Origin: Roridomyces roridus
Taxonomy: Eukaryota; Basidiomycota; Agaricomycetes; Agaricales; Mycenaceae
NCBI GenBank assembly: GCA_029378245.1
Contig: JARKIF010000004.1
Location: 2,790,001 to 2,854,000 of the forward strand
DNA length: 64,000 nt
Reading direction: 5' to 3'
This document shows, in pieces, positions 34,128 to 44,889 of this stretch (position 1 is its first letter; the number at the start of each line of letters is the position of its first letter). Below the pieces are notes generated by a model, which did not search any database, had not been told where the DNA came from, and saw nothing but the letters and a program-made list of their open reading frames with translations. The position numbers and the translations under genes are program-made.

Positions 34128-34401
34128 ATGCAGTTCAAAATCACACTTGCATTCTTTGCGGCGCTCCTCACACTCGTCGTAGCCCAAGATGATTGCGTGC
34201 GTCGGTTGCTTGGCTAGCTTTAGAAGACTTGACTGCTGTGTAGCTCGTAATCCAGAAGCCCGGAAAATGTCCGGACGATTATAGTCTCTGTGGACCGCTG
34301 CTCGAGGACCAGAAGATTTGTTGTCCTGGGGTGAGAAATTCTGAAATTCAAACCGTGAGAAAACTTACGCTCGATGTTCAGAATAATTGCACTACGTTGT
34401 G
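34128..34401 (+). CDS. Six-cysteine secreted mini-protein (paralogue B)
   Basis: Three exons (34128-34196, 34244-34330, 34381-34401), 58 aa. Signal peptide MQFKITLAFFAALLTLVVA, then QDDCLVIQKPGKCPDDYSLC, GPLLEDQKICCPG and NNCTTL-stop. The Cys spacing is C-x8-C-x6-C-x9-CC-x4-C, one residue longer at the end than in paralogue A (30769-31064). Introns sit at identical places: after Cys1 and after the CCPG Pro/Gly. A and B lie on opposite strands, flanking DUF6534 copy 2. Small size and three exons make it easy to miss in automatic annotation. Function unknown. Confidence 0.75.
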
Positions 34402-34637
34402 AATCCATGTTGTCGAGTAGTGTAGACGTAGACGGAATCAGTTCATTTAACCGGCGGTCGCTTTTGCCCGCAGTGTGAACCGCAGTTGAACTTGAGGCGA
34501 AGCTGACGTCATGCCGGCGGCACTGGGTCGGAACCCTGTACAGTAACGGCCACTCTGGCTCCGCCACTCTGACTCCAACCACTCCCTCACTGGAAAGCTG
34601 GGCGAAACCGAGCACGATTCATTGAAAGAAAACTCAG

Positions 34638-35836
34638 ATGGACCCGACTCGCTACAAGAACATCAAAACCCGACGAGGATTTACCTACTCATACTACTAC
34701 TCCCATCCCGCCCCGGGCAAACCTGTCATCCTCCTAGTCCACGGATTTCCCGGCGGTTCTGCTTTCTGGCGCAAACAGGTGCCGTTCCTCGAGTCTCTCG
34801 GATACGGGCTCCTGGTACCCGACCTCCTGGGTTACGGCGCCACCGACAAGCCTACGGACCCCAAAGTCTACGTGGGGAGCGGCCAGGCACATGACCTCGT
34901 CGACGTTATGGACGCGGAGTCTGTGGAGCGTGTTATTATTGTTGCCCACGATTGGTGAATCATTTCTTTCTCTACGCGCACTTCAACTCATTACTTTTTA
35001 CATACAACAAGGGGACTCCTCCCTGCTTCGCGGCTCATCAACTATCATCCAGCCCGCGTGACTGCATGTGCTTTCCTCGCTGGAGGATACAATCCGCCTT
35101 CGAAAAAAAGCGGTCACCAGGCTGCCCGGCATGAGGCGGTCAAAAAGACTTTTGGATTTGACGCGTTTGCGTATATGCGTTTCTTCGTGGAGCCGGACGC
35201 CGCACAGATCCTCGAAAGCCACGTACGTCGTCGCGAGCCCACTCTGGTGGAATAATGAGTTTAATTAAACCCACAGATCGACTCGTTCATCAGCTTGATG
35301 TATCCTGAAGATATGCAGATGTGGAAAGAGAACCTTTGTGTCGACGGTGGGGCGCGTAAGTGGCTTGAGGCCGATACGATTGGACCGCTCCCGGCGTACT
35401 TTACCCCAGAGGTAAGGTGGTCCTGTTTCGAACAAGGACCTAAATTCGATCCGCGTAGGACAAGGAGCACCTCAAGAATTCGCTGCTCACTGAAGGAATG
35501 ACGGCGCCGTTGTGCTGGTACCGAGCAGCCACGGAGGACCTCATCGCCGATGACGACGCCCGTGCGTTAAATGTTCCTTCTCCTCAAGTCTCCTTCAAAC
35601 TAACGCTAGTTTCAGAGATCTCGGATTCAGCAGCACAGGTCCACCAGCCGCTCCTCTACGTCGCGTTCACTGGCGACATTCTCGCGTTGCCCATGATTGC
35701 TGATGCCTACCATTCGAGATACGCTAAAGGGACTGTGACGAGGAAGGAGATACCGGCAGGCCATTGGGGTCCTGAGTCGCACGCGGAGGAGTTGAATGTG
35801 ATTCTGTTCGAGTGGATTGGAGGGCTGAAAACCTGA
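34638..35836 (+). CDS. Alpha/beta hydrolase, soluble epoxide hydrolase-like
   Basis: Start MDPTRYKNIKTRRGFTYSYY; VILLVHGFPGGSAFWRKQVP is the HGxP oxyanion motif, VPDLLGYGATDKP the substrate-loop motif, and IIVAHDWG holds the nucleophile Asp (D-W-G rather than S). The exon after the nucleophile elbow starts GLLPASRL. Near the C-terminus, LLYVAFTGDILALP could supply the acid and KEIPAGHWGPESHAEELN the catalytic His. About 320 aa, four introns (about 34956-35011, 35223-35277, 35412-35460 and 35561-35614). Such enzymes open epoxides to diols and serve detoxification or lipid/aromatic metabolism; the actual substrate is unknown. Convergent with the GH3 gene, only 52 bp apart at the 3' ends. Confidence 0.88.
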
Positions 35837-35888
35837 ATGAAAAGAATGTAATTATTACTCGATAATTCGATAGTGTCCAACCGTTCAC

Positions 35889-38800
35889 TCAAAACTCCAA
35901 GCTCCCCCTCAACTTGATATCCCTCGACGAACTCCCAACCATAACCTCAAACTTCCCCTCGGGAATGACCCACTCCTGCTTGACAACATCCCACACACTG
36001 ACATCCTTCCTCCTCAGCTCCAAACTCACATGCGTCGACGAACCCGCACCAATCAACTCGCGTGCGAATCCACGCAGGACTTTGGGTGGCTCGCCGGCCG
36101 AGGCGGGGAATCCCAAGTAGAGTTGGGGGACTTCGTGCCCGGCCAGGTGGCCTGTGTTTTTGATGGTGAAGGAGACGGTGGCGACGGTTTCGTAGAGTGA
36201 GGTGGGACCGCCGATGGGGTTGATGGGAGAGGAGAGGGCGGGCGGGGCGCTGACGGTGCTGGAGGAGGGCGCTGATGCGGAGGCGGAGCCTGAAATAGAG
36301 GCTGATGCGGATGATGCGGCTGCCGATGCTGATGCCGATGCCGATGCCGATGCCGATGCCGATGCCGACGCCGAAACAGAAACAGACACGGAGACAGAAA
36401 CGGAGGTGGATGTGGGAGCGCTTGCGGAGGTGGACGCCGACTTGGACGAAAGGGAGGGCGACGCGGGAACACTAAGAGTCGTGCTCGAGCTGGTGGTTGT
36501 AGAGGAAAGACCAGGAGACGCAGGCACCCTCAGGGTAGTGCTCGAGCTAGACTGCGCCGTCGTGGTGGTCTGGTGTTCCGCAGCACGCCCGAACAGCCCT
36601 CCACTCTTCGAAGTCTTGAGCCCGCTGTACGCAAACGTGGTGTAACTCAACCCGAAACCAAACTCGTACCGCGGCTCGACGTTGTTTGCGTCAAAGTGGC
36701 TGTAGAGGAAATCAGCGCTACTGAAACGTCGTGCGAGAAACAATGGAGAACTCACCGGTAATCGATTTCCAACGCCTCGCTGTACGTGATCTGGGGGACC
36801 TTGTCCGTAGACTTGTACAACACGTCGGCATTGTAATCCCCGCGCGCCTTGGCCATCGTATACGGCAACCGTCCACTAGGATTCGTCGCCTGATCTCCAT
36901 CCTCAAAGAGGACATCAACGATGGAATTCCCACTCTCCTGCCCCGGAAGCCCCGCATTTATGAACGCAGTGATGTTGGGGTGGTCAATCCAACTCTCAAC
37001 AAGAACGGGACCAACGATATGCGCCACGACGATCGTGTTAGGGCAGTGGCTCGCAGTAGCCTGGATGACGTTCTCGCCATTGTGCCACAAAGTCAGGTTC
37101 GTCCGATCGCCGGCGTTCCCATCGACAGTGATGTATCCCTCGCCCGAATCGGAGTTGACAAATACGAGACAAGTGTCGGCGAGCGAGGCGGCGGCGGAAA
37201 TGGCGTTGAGATTAAAGTCGTCGGTGATGCCGTCGACGACCACGGTAGGGTTGATAGAGCGGATGTGGGCGCCGATGGCGGAGAGCGGGTCGATCAGGTA
37301 GGGGAAGGAAGCAGTGCCGGACCCCCAGCCTTGAGCCAGTGTTCCTTGGCTGCAGCCGTGGCTGTTGAGAGAATATTAGCCGGTTTCGAACGAACAAGTC
37401 CCAAACGCCACTCACTCGCCCTGGCCGGTGGCACAAACGTTGGGTCCGTCGGCGTTGGCACCAGCGTCGGAGCCAAAGATTCCAATACCTGTAACAAAAA
37501 CGGTCAGAGAAAAAACGAGACAAACCGAAAATAACTTACGTTTAAGATTTTTAACCTTCAGAGGGAGAGCATTGTTTGTGTTCTTGAGCAAAATAGCGCT
37601 GGCAGCACCGATTTCTCGGATGAGTTTGTAGTGATCGGCTTGGACGCTAAGCTCAGTGAGTTCAGATCACCGGTGGAAGGAAGCAAGTATTCGCCACGCA
37701 CTTGACGTGTTCGTTAACCAAGACACCGTTGAGGTAGGTTTCCTGCGTGAGTTGCGAGAAGCTGACGTCGGGATAATCCTTGTCTTGGCCAAGTTGATAC
37801 CACGATGCGAATATACGAGTAACCTTGTCGACTTACATCAACAGAGCATCACAAGAGAGAAGAAGAAAAGGCTTACCATGTCGTCGATCCGCGTCTCGGA
37901 GAGACTTCCGTTGTTTACCATGTTACTGAGCTGAGCTCCCCACCACGAGTTGGTCGCAGTCGAGGGGTCGGGCTGGTTCTGGTCGCCGATTCCCTGTGTT
38001 CGGGATATCAGGAGAAGAAGAAAGAGAAAAGGGACGAGTTCATGTACGTATCCAACGAATCCGGGCATGTTCATATCGAGACCGGCGATGGCGGGCTGTA
38101 GGCCGTTGATCATCGCAGCCCAGTCGGACATGATGAATCCTGGGCCAAAGGCGAAAGAGAATGAGACAGGATGAGAACGTCGAGCCGAGGAAGCTCACCC
38201 TGGAAGCCGAGCTCCTCTTTGAGCAGACCATTAATGATCTTGCTGTTCTGGCACGCTTGGGTTTGATTGATAAAGTTGTAGGAGCACCTTCATATCGCAA
38301 TATTCATGACCACCGTTTCTGAATAAAGCACAAACGTACATGACGGCGGCGACCCCGGCCTTGACTGCTTCAGCGAACGGCCACGCATACACTTCATGCA
38401 ACGTGCGATCGTCGATGTTGGAGCTCTCGACTTGCCCGGCTTCGGAACCTCCACGGAAGTGCTCCTGTTCATTGCCGATCCTGAATCTGTTGAGAAAAAC
38501 GAACGAAGGAAATGATGAGAGACTCACAAATGCTTGACGGTGGCAATCACACCAGCGGATTGGTAGCCCTCGATGGAAGCGGCGGTGGCGACACCAGCGA
38601 GAAAAGGATCGGCCCCGAATGCCTCCCAGTTACGTCCACCAGCGGCGACGCGACCTGAGAGAAAAAGGGTTAGTACTCTCGATATGGTGAGAGCTTAGAA
38701 CCACCACGCACCAAGATTCGTCCCCGGACCCAACACAATATTGACGCCTTTGCCCTTGTGCTCGGAACCCATCGCATATCCTCTCTTCTCAATGAGGTCC

Positions 38801-39198
38801 CGGTCCCACGTCGAAGCGGCGTTCACACCAGCCGGGAACGCGCTCACGAAGTCCGCAAAACGCACGCCGATCGGACTGTCCTGGAGACAAAGGCCCTTCC
38901 AGCCAAGGCGGGGAATAGTGCCCGTGTTGCCGACACATCTATCGAGCACGTCGACGCCGGTCGTCACGTTGATTTTCTCGGCGAGGGTGAGTTTAGCGAC
39001 AAAGGCGCGCGCGCGGGCGACGGAGGAGGCCCAGTTGCCTTGACCGGTGGTGTTGGGTGAGGGGAGGACGATGGGCGAGATCCATTCTTCGAATCCCGCC
39101 GGGGCGCTATCGGGGATGCCAGTCACGACGTCGGCGAGTGCGAGTTGAGGGAGTGAGCTGCCCAGAAGGAGCGCGAGCAGTGCAGGCGTGTGACGCAT
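35889..39198 (-). CDS. GH3 beta-glucosidase, secreted
   Basis: Reverse strand. Signal peptide [22 protein letters not shown] (start chosen at 39198 rather than 39216). The catalytic (alpha/beta)8 domain has [55 protein letters not shown] and FIMSDWAA, whose Asp is the GH3 nucleophile. The second domain has [44 protein letters not shown] and a [10 protein letters not shown] motif. A Ser/Ala/Thr-rich stretch of about 120 residues (coded about 36240-36590) then separates this from a fibronectin-III-like C-terminal domain ([20 protein letters not shown] ... [15 protein letters not shown] end). It releases glucose from cellobiose and short beta-glucans. About ten introns. The low-complexity linker is unusual in size and is built on a hexanucleotide repeat. 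Confidence 0.93.
36322..36370. repeat. Coding (GATGCC)n hexanucleotide tract in the GH3 gene
   Basis: About eight near-perfect GATGCC units; on the coding strand they specify alternating Ser-Ala. Surrounding codons extend the Ser-Ala/Ser-Val tract to about 40 residues. Being a multiple of three, length changes would keep frame. Confidence 0.85.
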
Positions 39199-40830
39199 GT
39201 CTTTTTTGGCTTCCAAGGAATGTGGGGTCTGGGGAAGAGAGAAGGTGGAGCTCTGGTTAGCGACTGGTTTTGATTGAATGTGAAATTCAATTACGCAATC
39301 ATTCCGGACCCCGGTGTGTAGATGCCGCCGTTTCAGACAGATAGCGTTCCGCCACCGTTCCGTCGGTTGAGGTCAAGTTGAGGTTTTCTCCTTCATTTAT
39401 CGAGTTCTGACTCTTGAACCCAGTTGAACTTCAGAAGGAGGGGAGTCGCTGTGTCGACAAATGGAAAGGATTGACCATTGATTCGGAGAGCTGAGGCGCG
39501 CCAAGGCTGCCAAGCCGATCACCGACACTCAGCTGACTTCCGCTCAGCTGACTCGGATCATCCAAAGTCGGTGAAATCACGCTCCACAAGTGATCGGCGA
39601 GTTCAACCAATCGTAGCATAGTCGCATTCGCAGTCAGGGTCGACTAAAGCAAGGAAGCTTTTGGGGAGGTCCATCCATTCTCGGCAAAGACTGGTGGTTT
39701 GTGTCAGCCACACACGGTCTTTCCATTTCGATGTGATTTAGACGCAGGAAGAGGAAGCCTCAGGAAAGCTGAATATGAATAGGCATTGGAACCCAAGTGA
39801 CGAGGAGGTCGCATACACCCGAGTCAATGGATGAGGGGTGCTTGACCCGAGAAGCCCGACCGCAACGGGAAGACGCTGAAGACTTCAACTTGGATACGCG
39901 TCAGGCAGTCAGTGTCTGAGTTTTCCGGGCAAAAGGAGCGACCATGGCGTGAAGGAGAATTCGATGATGATGAGGGGAAGGACGAGATGTGTGTCGTTGT
40001 TTGTTCCCGGGCAATTGCCAATGTGATCTGTAACTCCCAATGCAATGCACAGGCGCAGATTGGCTCAGGCGGTGGAAGGCATGATGACGGTCAGGAAGAA
40101 GGGTGGAAAACAGATGCAAGCAAAGACGCATCGCATTGTGATCCGATCTCAGCGCCTTTGATCTGGATTCTGCACTGTGTTTGTCGGTGGCGTCACATAA
40201 TATCTAACTGGTCAAAATTCGACCCAATTCAATGGCTTCCAGTTCCAGTTGCTGTGTGTCTGAGATTGCAAAGTCTGTATCACTGTTTGGGGCGGTCAGT
40301 GAGGATGGCAAATTACCACAAGTTACAACGCGCCGCAACGTCGTCTCCCGCACTGTTCGATCCAGTGTATTGCCATTTTCTTCTCATGAACGTCACAAAG
40401 TCTCCGACTGCGGTACCATCATGCTCGACAGCGCTCTCAAAATATAACTCTGCACGGTGTCCCTGGACGTCACAAGGGTCAGGGGAATGTTTTCATAAGC
40501 GCAGGGCTGAAAGTGTAGGGCCGCGGGGACCTCGTCCTGAATAGAGAGGGAACTGCAGAGATGTTGATTTCGATAGCGCGATGTGGGAGAGCGATCTGGA
40601 TGTTGTGTGGAATTGGTTCCCGCTCTTCATATCAGCCTTCAAGAAAGAACTATCTACGAATACTTACCGCGCCACGATATCATACGGTATGCCGCAGGGC
40701 CGCTGATAAATTGTGCTCCGAAGAATTGAAGATATTCTTAAATACTCACACACGGGCCGCTGCAGCCCAGGGGTATAACATAACAGGCCTTGGGTCCCTC
40801 CCGTACACTTCCTTCCTCCCTGTACCGAGT
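39199..40830. other. Divergent intergenic region, 1.6 kb
   Basis: Lies between the GH3 start and the DUF6533 start, so both promoters are here. No gene, RNA or repeat structure is supported. Confidence 0.45.
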
Positions 40831-42484
40831 ATGTCGACCCCTCAGGATGTCGGGGACCTCATCCCGCTCACCATAGCTAGTCTGATCCCTCTCTATGTCT
40901 GCAGTGAGTTGTTTCCTTTCCACATCTCGACTTCCCTCATCTTCTCAAAATGTCACCCACAGTCGTTGCTCTGACTTGGATTCTACACGATTATCGTGAG
41001 TGTCCCCCCTTGCGATGTGGACGGGCGGCGTTGACAAAGCGGCAGTCATTACGCTGGAGGATGAGGTGGGAATTCTGTGCCCGGGTCTTGCTGCGGACTA
41101 ACGCTGGAATGAGAACAGATTCGATATATTTGGGTGCGGATTTCTTTTTTTTTGATCCTCCAGATGTCGTGTCCCAAACCACCCGCAGACTCAATCCAGC
41201 AGTCCCAGCAAATGGATGTTTTTCTGGGTGCGTCAAAAGACACATTTTGGTTGAAATGTAGACATTCTCTGACTGGGTCGTCAGATTCGATATTACACGT
41301 TCGTCCCACTTGTGAGAATCTTATCCCACCCTCAACTGAAAACCTTTCCCAGAATCACGCTGTTGCTGTTCGATGTGATCCAAATCCACGTCTTCTCCAT
41401 CCCGCATATCACATCTCCAAATCTGTGAGCGATTTGGCAATCAGCTCAACTATCTTCGAAGTTGATTTTGATGAAGTTGTGTGGCGATGGACACCATCAT
41501 CCGCGTCGTCGGCGCCGTCTCTCTGTGGAGCGTAGAAATCATCATGCAGCTCCGCGTCTACGCCCTATACGAATGCTCCAAAAGGGTGGTCGCATTCAAT
41601 TTGATCTTATTCGTCTTTTCGATCGCGGGGTTCTTGTATATCCTCATATTCAACCACTCGAGACGCGCGTCGGTCATCGCGGATGTTATTCATCTCGATT
41701 TACCTGGATGTCCGTCTGTTCATTCCGGGATCGAGTGGGCGCAGTGGGTCCCCGGTGCGCTTCATCGTACTTGTTTGGTTTGAACGCAAGGGCTGATTGA
41801 CAGATTCCAGCGACGATCTATGAAGGCATCCTCTTTGGTTTCGCTCTGTTCAAAACCTTTGAAACGACCTTTGTTAACCTGCGTCGCAAGACCAGGTTGT
41901 CTCTGTATGAACTTATGATCAGGGACAATATCATGTACTTCTTCGCGTGCGTTTTGATTTAAGTACCCCGTGTTCCCCGCTGACAAGTCCCTTGCAGCGT
42001 AACTGCGCTCCTAATTTTCAATAATGTGAGTCTTCTGATTTGAATCCTGTGTTCCTGGCTGATAGAGGACCCAGCTTATGGTCGTCGTATGTGTCTGGAA
42101 TTCAATCCGGCTTCCATTCAGGACTCTAATTAATTTCAGAATGTCACACACATACCATGGTTCAGCTACGGGTAAGATTCACCTCCTCACAGTCGCACCG
42201 CATATTTATTCATCGCTGACAGTCCCTTCCACGCCGCCGTCGGCATCATGACGTGCCGCATGCTCATCAATCTGCGCAAAGCAGCGGACACGGACATGAT
42301 TGATATGGGCTGGTCCGAGGAGCTCCGTAATATGAGTACAGAGAACACGAGTCAAGCGCAGACCCGTGCGCCCAAGCGGCATGGCACCAGGAAAACGACC
42401 CGGAGGACGGCGGATCAGAATGGAGTCGTAAGTGATATCGAATTCTCGGCTGGACGGGGAGTGTCGTTGGGCTCCGTCGCCTGA
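40831..42484 (+). CDS. DUF6533-domain integral membrane protein
   Basis: Built from about twelve short exons. MSTPQDVGDLIPLTIASLIP opens the first helix; ILHDY then LITLEDE then IRYIW make up the family hallmark 'DYLLT..DEVRYIW'. KWMFFW continues into IRYYTFVPL. After that come LLLFDVIQIHVFSIPH, then CVAMDTIIRVVGAVSLWSVE, IIMQLRVYALYECS (the 'LR.YALY' motif), a long hydrophobic run, TIYEGILFGFALFKTFE, and a last helix with a basic tail ending SLGSVA. DUF6533 proteins are seven-helix membrane proteins found almost only in agaricomycetes, often in large families, with no known function. Exon joins near 41140-41215 are the least certain. It lies next to a glutathione S-transferase gene, tail to tail. 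Confidence 0.82.
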
Positions 42485-42698
42485 ATGAATGGGAACTCGA
42501 ATGTTGAATTTCAACTTTCAATGTAATTACGTTATACGTTGTAAAGCCGCAGCCCGCTTCACTCAGACTCGCCCATTAGTATGTCGCGGATGTTACATTG
42601 GCTGGTTTGGCATTAGTCAGGAGTCGCCGCGGCTCTGATTCCAAGGCTCAAGCTTGACTGGCCATAGTACTTCTATACAGGCGTCAAACAACTTTCGA

Positions 42699-43835
42699 TC
42701 AGTGCAGCGTCTCCGCATACGCCCTCCTCCAACTCTCCCTCTCAACCCACACATTCCAATAGGCCACCATCTTCTCTGGCAACGGATCTCCATACGCAGC
42801 CTCGAATGCATTCAACGCATCATCCCCCGAGGTCGATTTTGCCCCTAAAACAAAGGCGATTCGCGTGAGGTACGCGATCATGTGGAAATCTTCTTCCCCC
42901 GGACTATACGTCCCACCGATATACCCAGAGGCTGGAAGCAGAGCGGGGAAGACTTCGAACACTGCCTTGCGCACGGCAGCCCAATGGGCCTCCGATTTGG
43001 CGAAGAAGGCGGCGAGCGCAGCGGGGGGCGCGGTGTGCTTGTAAAAGGCGAGCATGGCTGCATGATCAGTCGCCTCTTTTGTCCAATCTGCCTACGAATG
43101 AAGCTCACCACCGTTGGTCTTGATGCGAGACTCGTAGAAAGACTTGTACGTCGCAGCTGCTGGGTCGGCGACGTATTTTTCAAGCGCGACTTGGCCTGAT
43201 CACCTCATCGGTATATTCGGACATTCGTCACTGGCCGAGCACTCACGATTGGTGAAGTACATCCCGGGAATTTCATCTGCCTTCTTCGCCAGCTCTGTCT
43301 GATTCCGCTGTGATGTGTGAGTAGACGTCCAGGACCGATCATGGACTTACAGCAGAGAGCAACACGAAATTGGGATCGTACTCGTCATCGTGAATCGCCT
43401 CGATAATGGCAACTGTTGCCTCTCTGCCGGGTTTGCGCGGCGCGTTTTGTATGAGATACGAGATCACATCTGCGGTACTCGTGTAGACCTTGCCGTCGGC
43501 TTCGAGCGTTGGGGTTGTCCCATTTGGATTCTGCCGTCGATCTCCGTGTAAGTCGAGGCAGATCTCGAGAGCAAATACGAACCAGTTCAAGGTACGCTGG
43601 AGCAAAGTTCTCTCCTTTGAACAGGTCGACGGTTTTGAAACGGATTTCGCCCTCCGAGTATCCGAGCTCCATTCTAGGTTTCATTCGAGCGAATTGTCCC
43701 TTGGGCGGGGTGGGCGTACTTACATGGTGATTTTGGCAGCTGGCACAAAACTAATCAGCGGCTGTTGCAGTTCGAATGTAATCACCCACCAGTGGCCCAT
43801 AGGGAGTATCCAAACACGTACAGAGTTTTCGACAT
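42699..43835 (-). CDS. Glutathione S-transferase
   Basis: Reverse strand. Exon 1 MSKTLYVFGYSLWAT; a 50 nt intron, a tiny exon (AAKITI), and a further intron lead to MELGYSEGEIRFKTVDLFKG. Then ENFAPAYLEL, NPNGTTPTLEADGKVYTSTA and DVISYLI form the thioredoxin-like glutathione-binding domain; the NPNG-T-PTL-x(n)-S-T region is its cis-Pro loop and gamma-glutamyl site. The helical C-terminal domain runs from NAPRKPGREATVAIIEAIHD to WVERESWRRAYAETLH. About 255 aa, six introns. Close to a mushroom-specific GST group. It conjugates glutathione to electrophiles such as plant extractives. A TATATAA box at 43866-43872 is 31 bp before the start. Confidence 0.88.
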
Positions 43836-43865
43836 GCTTGTGATGGGGACTGACTTCTTCGGTGA

Positions 43866-43872
43866 TTATATA
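43866..43872 (-). promoter_or_regulatory. TATA box of the GST gene
   Basis: TATATAA on the reverse strand, 31 bp upstream of the ATG at 43835. Confidence 0.5.
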
Positions 43873-44042
43873 CCACCAGAGCACGCTGCACGGGCGACGC
43901 GGGCAAATTTCCGAGTGAGACCGCGATAGAAGCATGCACAGGAGTCAGCACCAGTCCTATCCTTGAACATCGGAGGCTGCGATGGCACCCTGGAGTGACT
44001 GATTTCAGCGTCATTGGGAGAGATATGACAGTTCCCCGCCGC

Positions 44043-44143
44043 AAACTCCGTCGGAGTTTGATCTATGATCGGATCAGTGGATCAAATGATCCGCAGTGGA
44101 TCAAATCATCCTCGCACATTTTCGAAGTTTGAACTTCGAAAAT
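44043..44143. repeat. Cluster of palindromes and a tandem duplication
   Basis: 44043-44059 is AAACTCCG-T-CGGAGTTT, a perfect inverted repeat. 44075-44111 holds two copies of CAGTGGATCAAAT(G/C)ATCC in tandem. 44118-44143 is a 26 bp inverted repeat, ATTTTCGAAGTT with its complement around TG. It lies 200-310 bp upstream of the GST gene, so operator-like or hairpin roles are possible. Confidence 0.75.
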
Positions 44144-44821
44144 CAGTGTCACAGGTCACAGGCGAGGAGAAATGCTTTTAATGGTACAGTATTCGGTTTC
44201 ACCTTCTGTAGCATGTGGGCACTGTACCATATAGGCAGCATTGGCAGTCGGAATTACCGTAGCCAACAAATGTGTCGCCGCCGCTGTCGGTGCTGGGTTG
44301 CGCGTAATGAAAGCGAGCCGTTCTCGCCGGGGACAATCAATTAGCTTCCCGCGGCGAACCTCGCGTATTTGCACCGAAAATGTCCCAGACGTGCGAGTCG
44401 ACGAGGTGAAACATAACTCGACTTGAAGGTTTTCATCCCTTCGCAGTTAAAAAGCAACTACGCCTTGAATATCGGATCCGTCTCTGCAAGACATAACATT
44501 ATCCAAACATCGGCCACTGCCGGCGCTGGACCACCGTTACTCGGTCCTGGTGTAAACAATTGCGTCCACGAACCTGGAGAGACCTCAGTGCAATTGACGA
44601 TTCCCCAGCGTCAGAACCCCGGCATGCTCGGCAATCAAAGGAACGAATGTGAGCGGCGGATCCGATGCAGAAAAGTCCAAAACAAGTGGTATTTGACTAG
44701 ATCCAAAAATGTTGCATAAGCTTACGTACCATGCCCGACATGGTTGAACTTTGGAGAGGCGGTTTGTTAGATGCGCGAGGCGGGTATTGCACTTAGACGG
44801 TAAGCCCCATTTTTCCGGACG

Positions 44822-44828
44822 TATAAAA
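44822..44828 (+). promoter_or_regulatory. TATA box of the DPBB-LysM gene
   Basis: TATAAAA, 62 bp before the ATG at 44890. Confidence 0.6.
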
Positions 44829-44889
44829 GCTTGGGGAGTTTTGAGGGAAGTCAGAACATCCCAGTTCAACTCTAAGGTCTCAACCAGCG

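Larger units (their letters stand above)
43873..44889. other. Divergent intergenic region with palindromes
   Basis: Promoters of the GST (reverse) and the DPBB-LysM gene (forward). It holds the palindrome cluster at 44043-44143. No gene is supported. Confidence 0.45.

Noticed and set aside
36202..36645. Forward frame of alternating Asp-Ala residues
   Set aside because: It is the antisense of the Ser/Ala repeat in the GH3 gene.
44118..44143. Heat-shock element
   Set aside because: TTC and GAA blocks are present but not in the 5 bp alternating spacing of the nGAAnnTTCn consensus.
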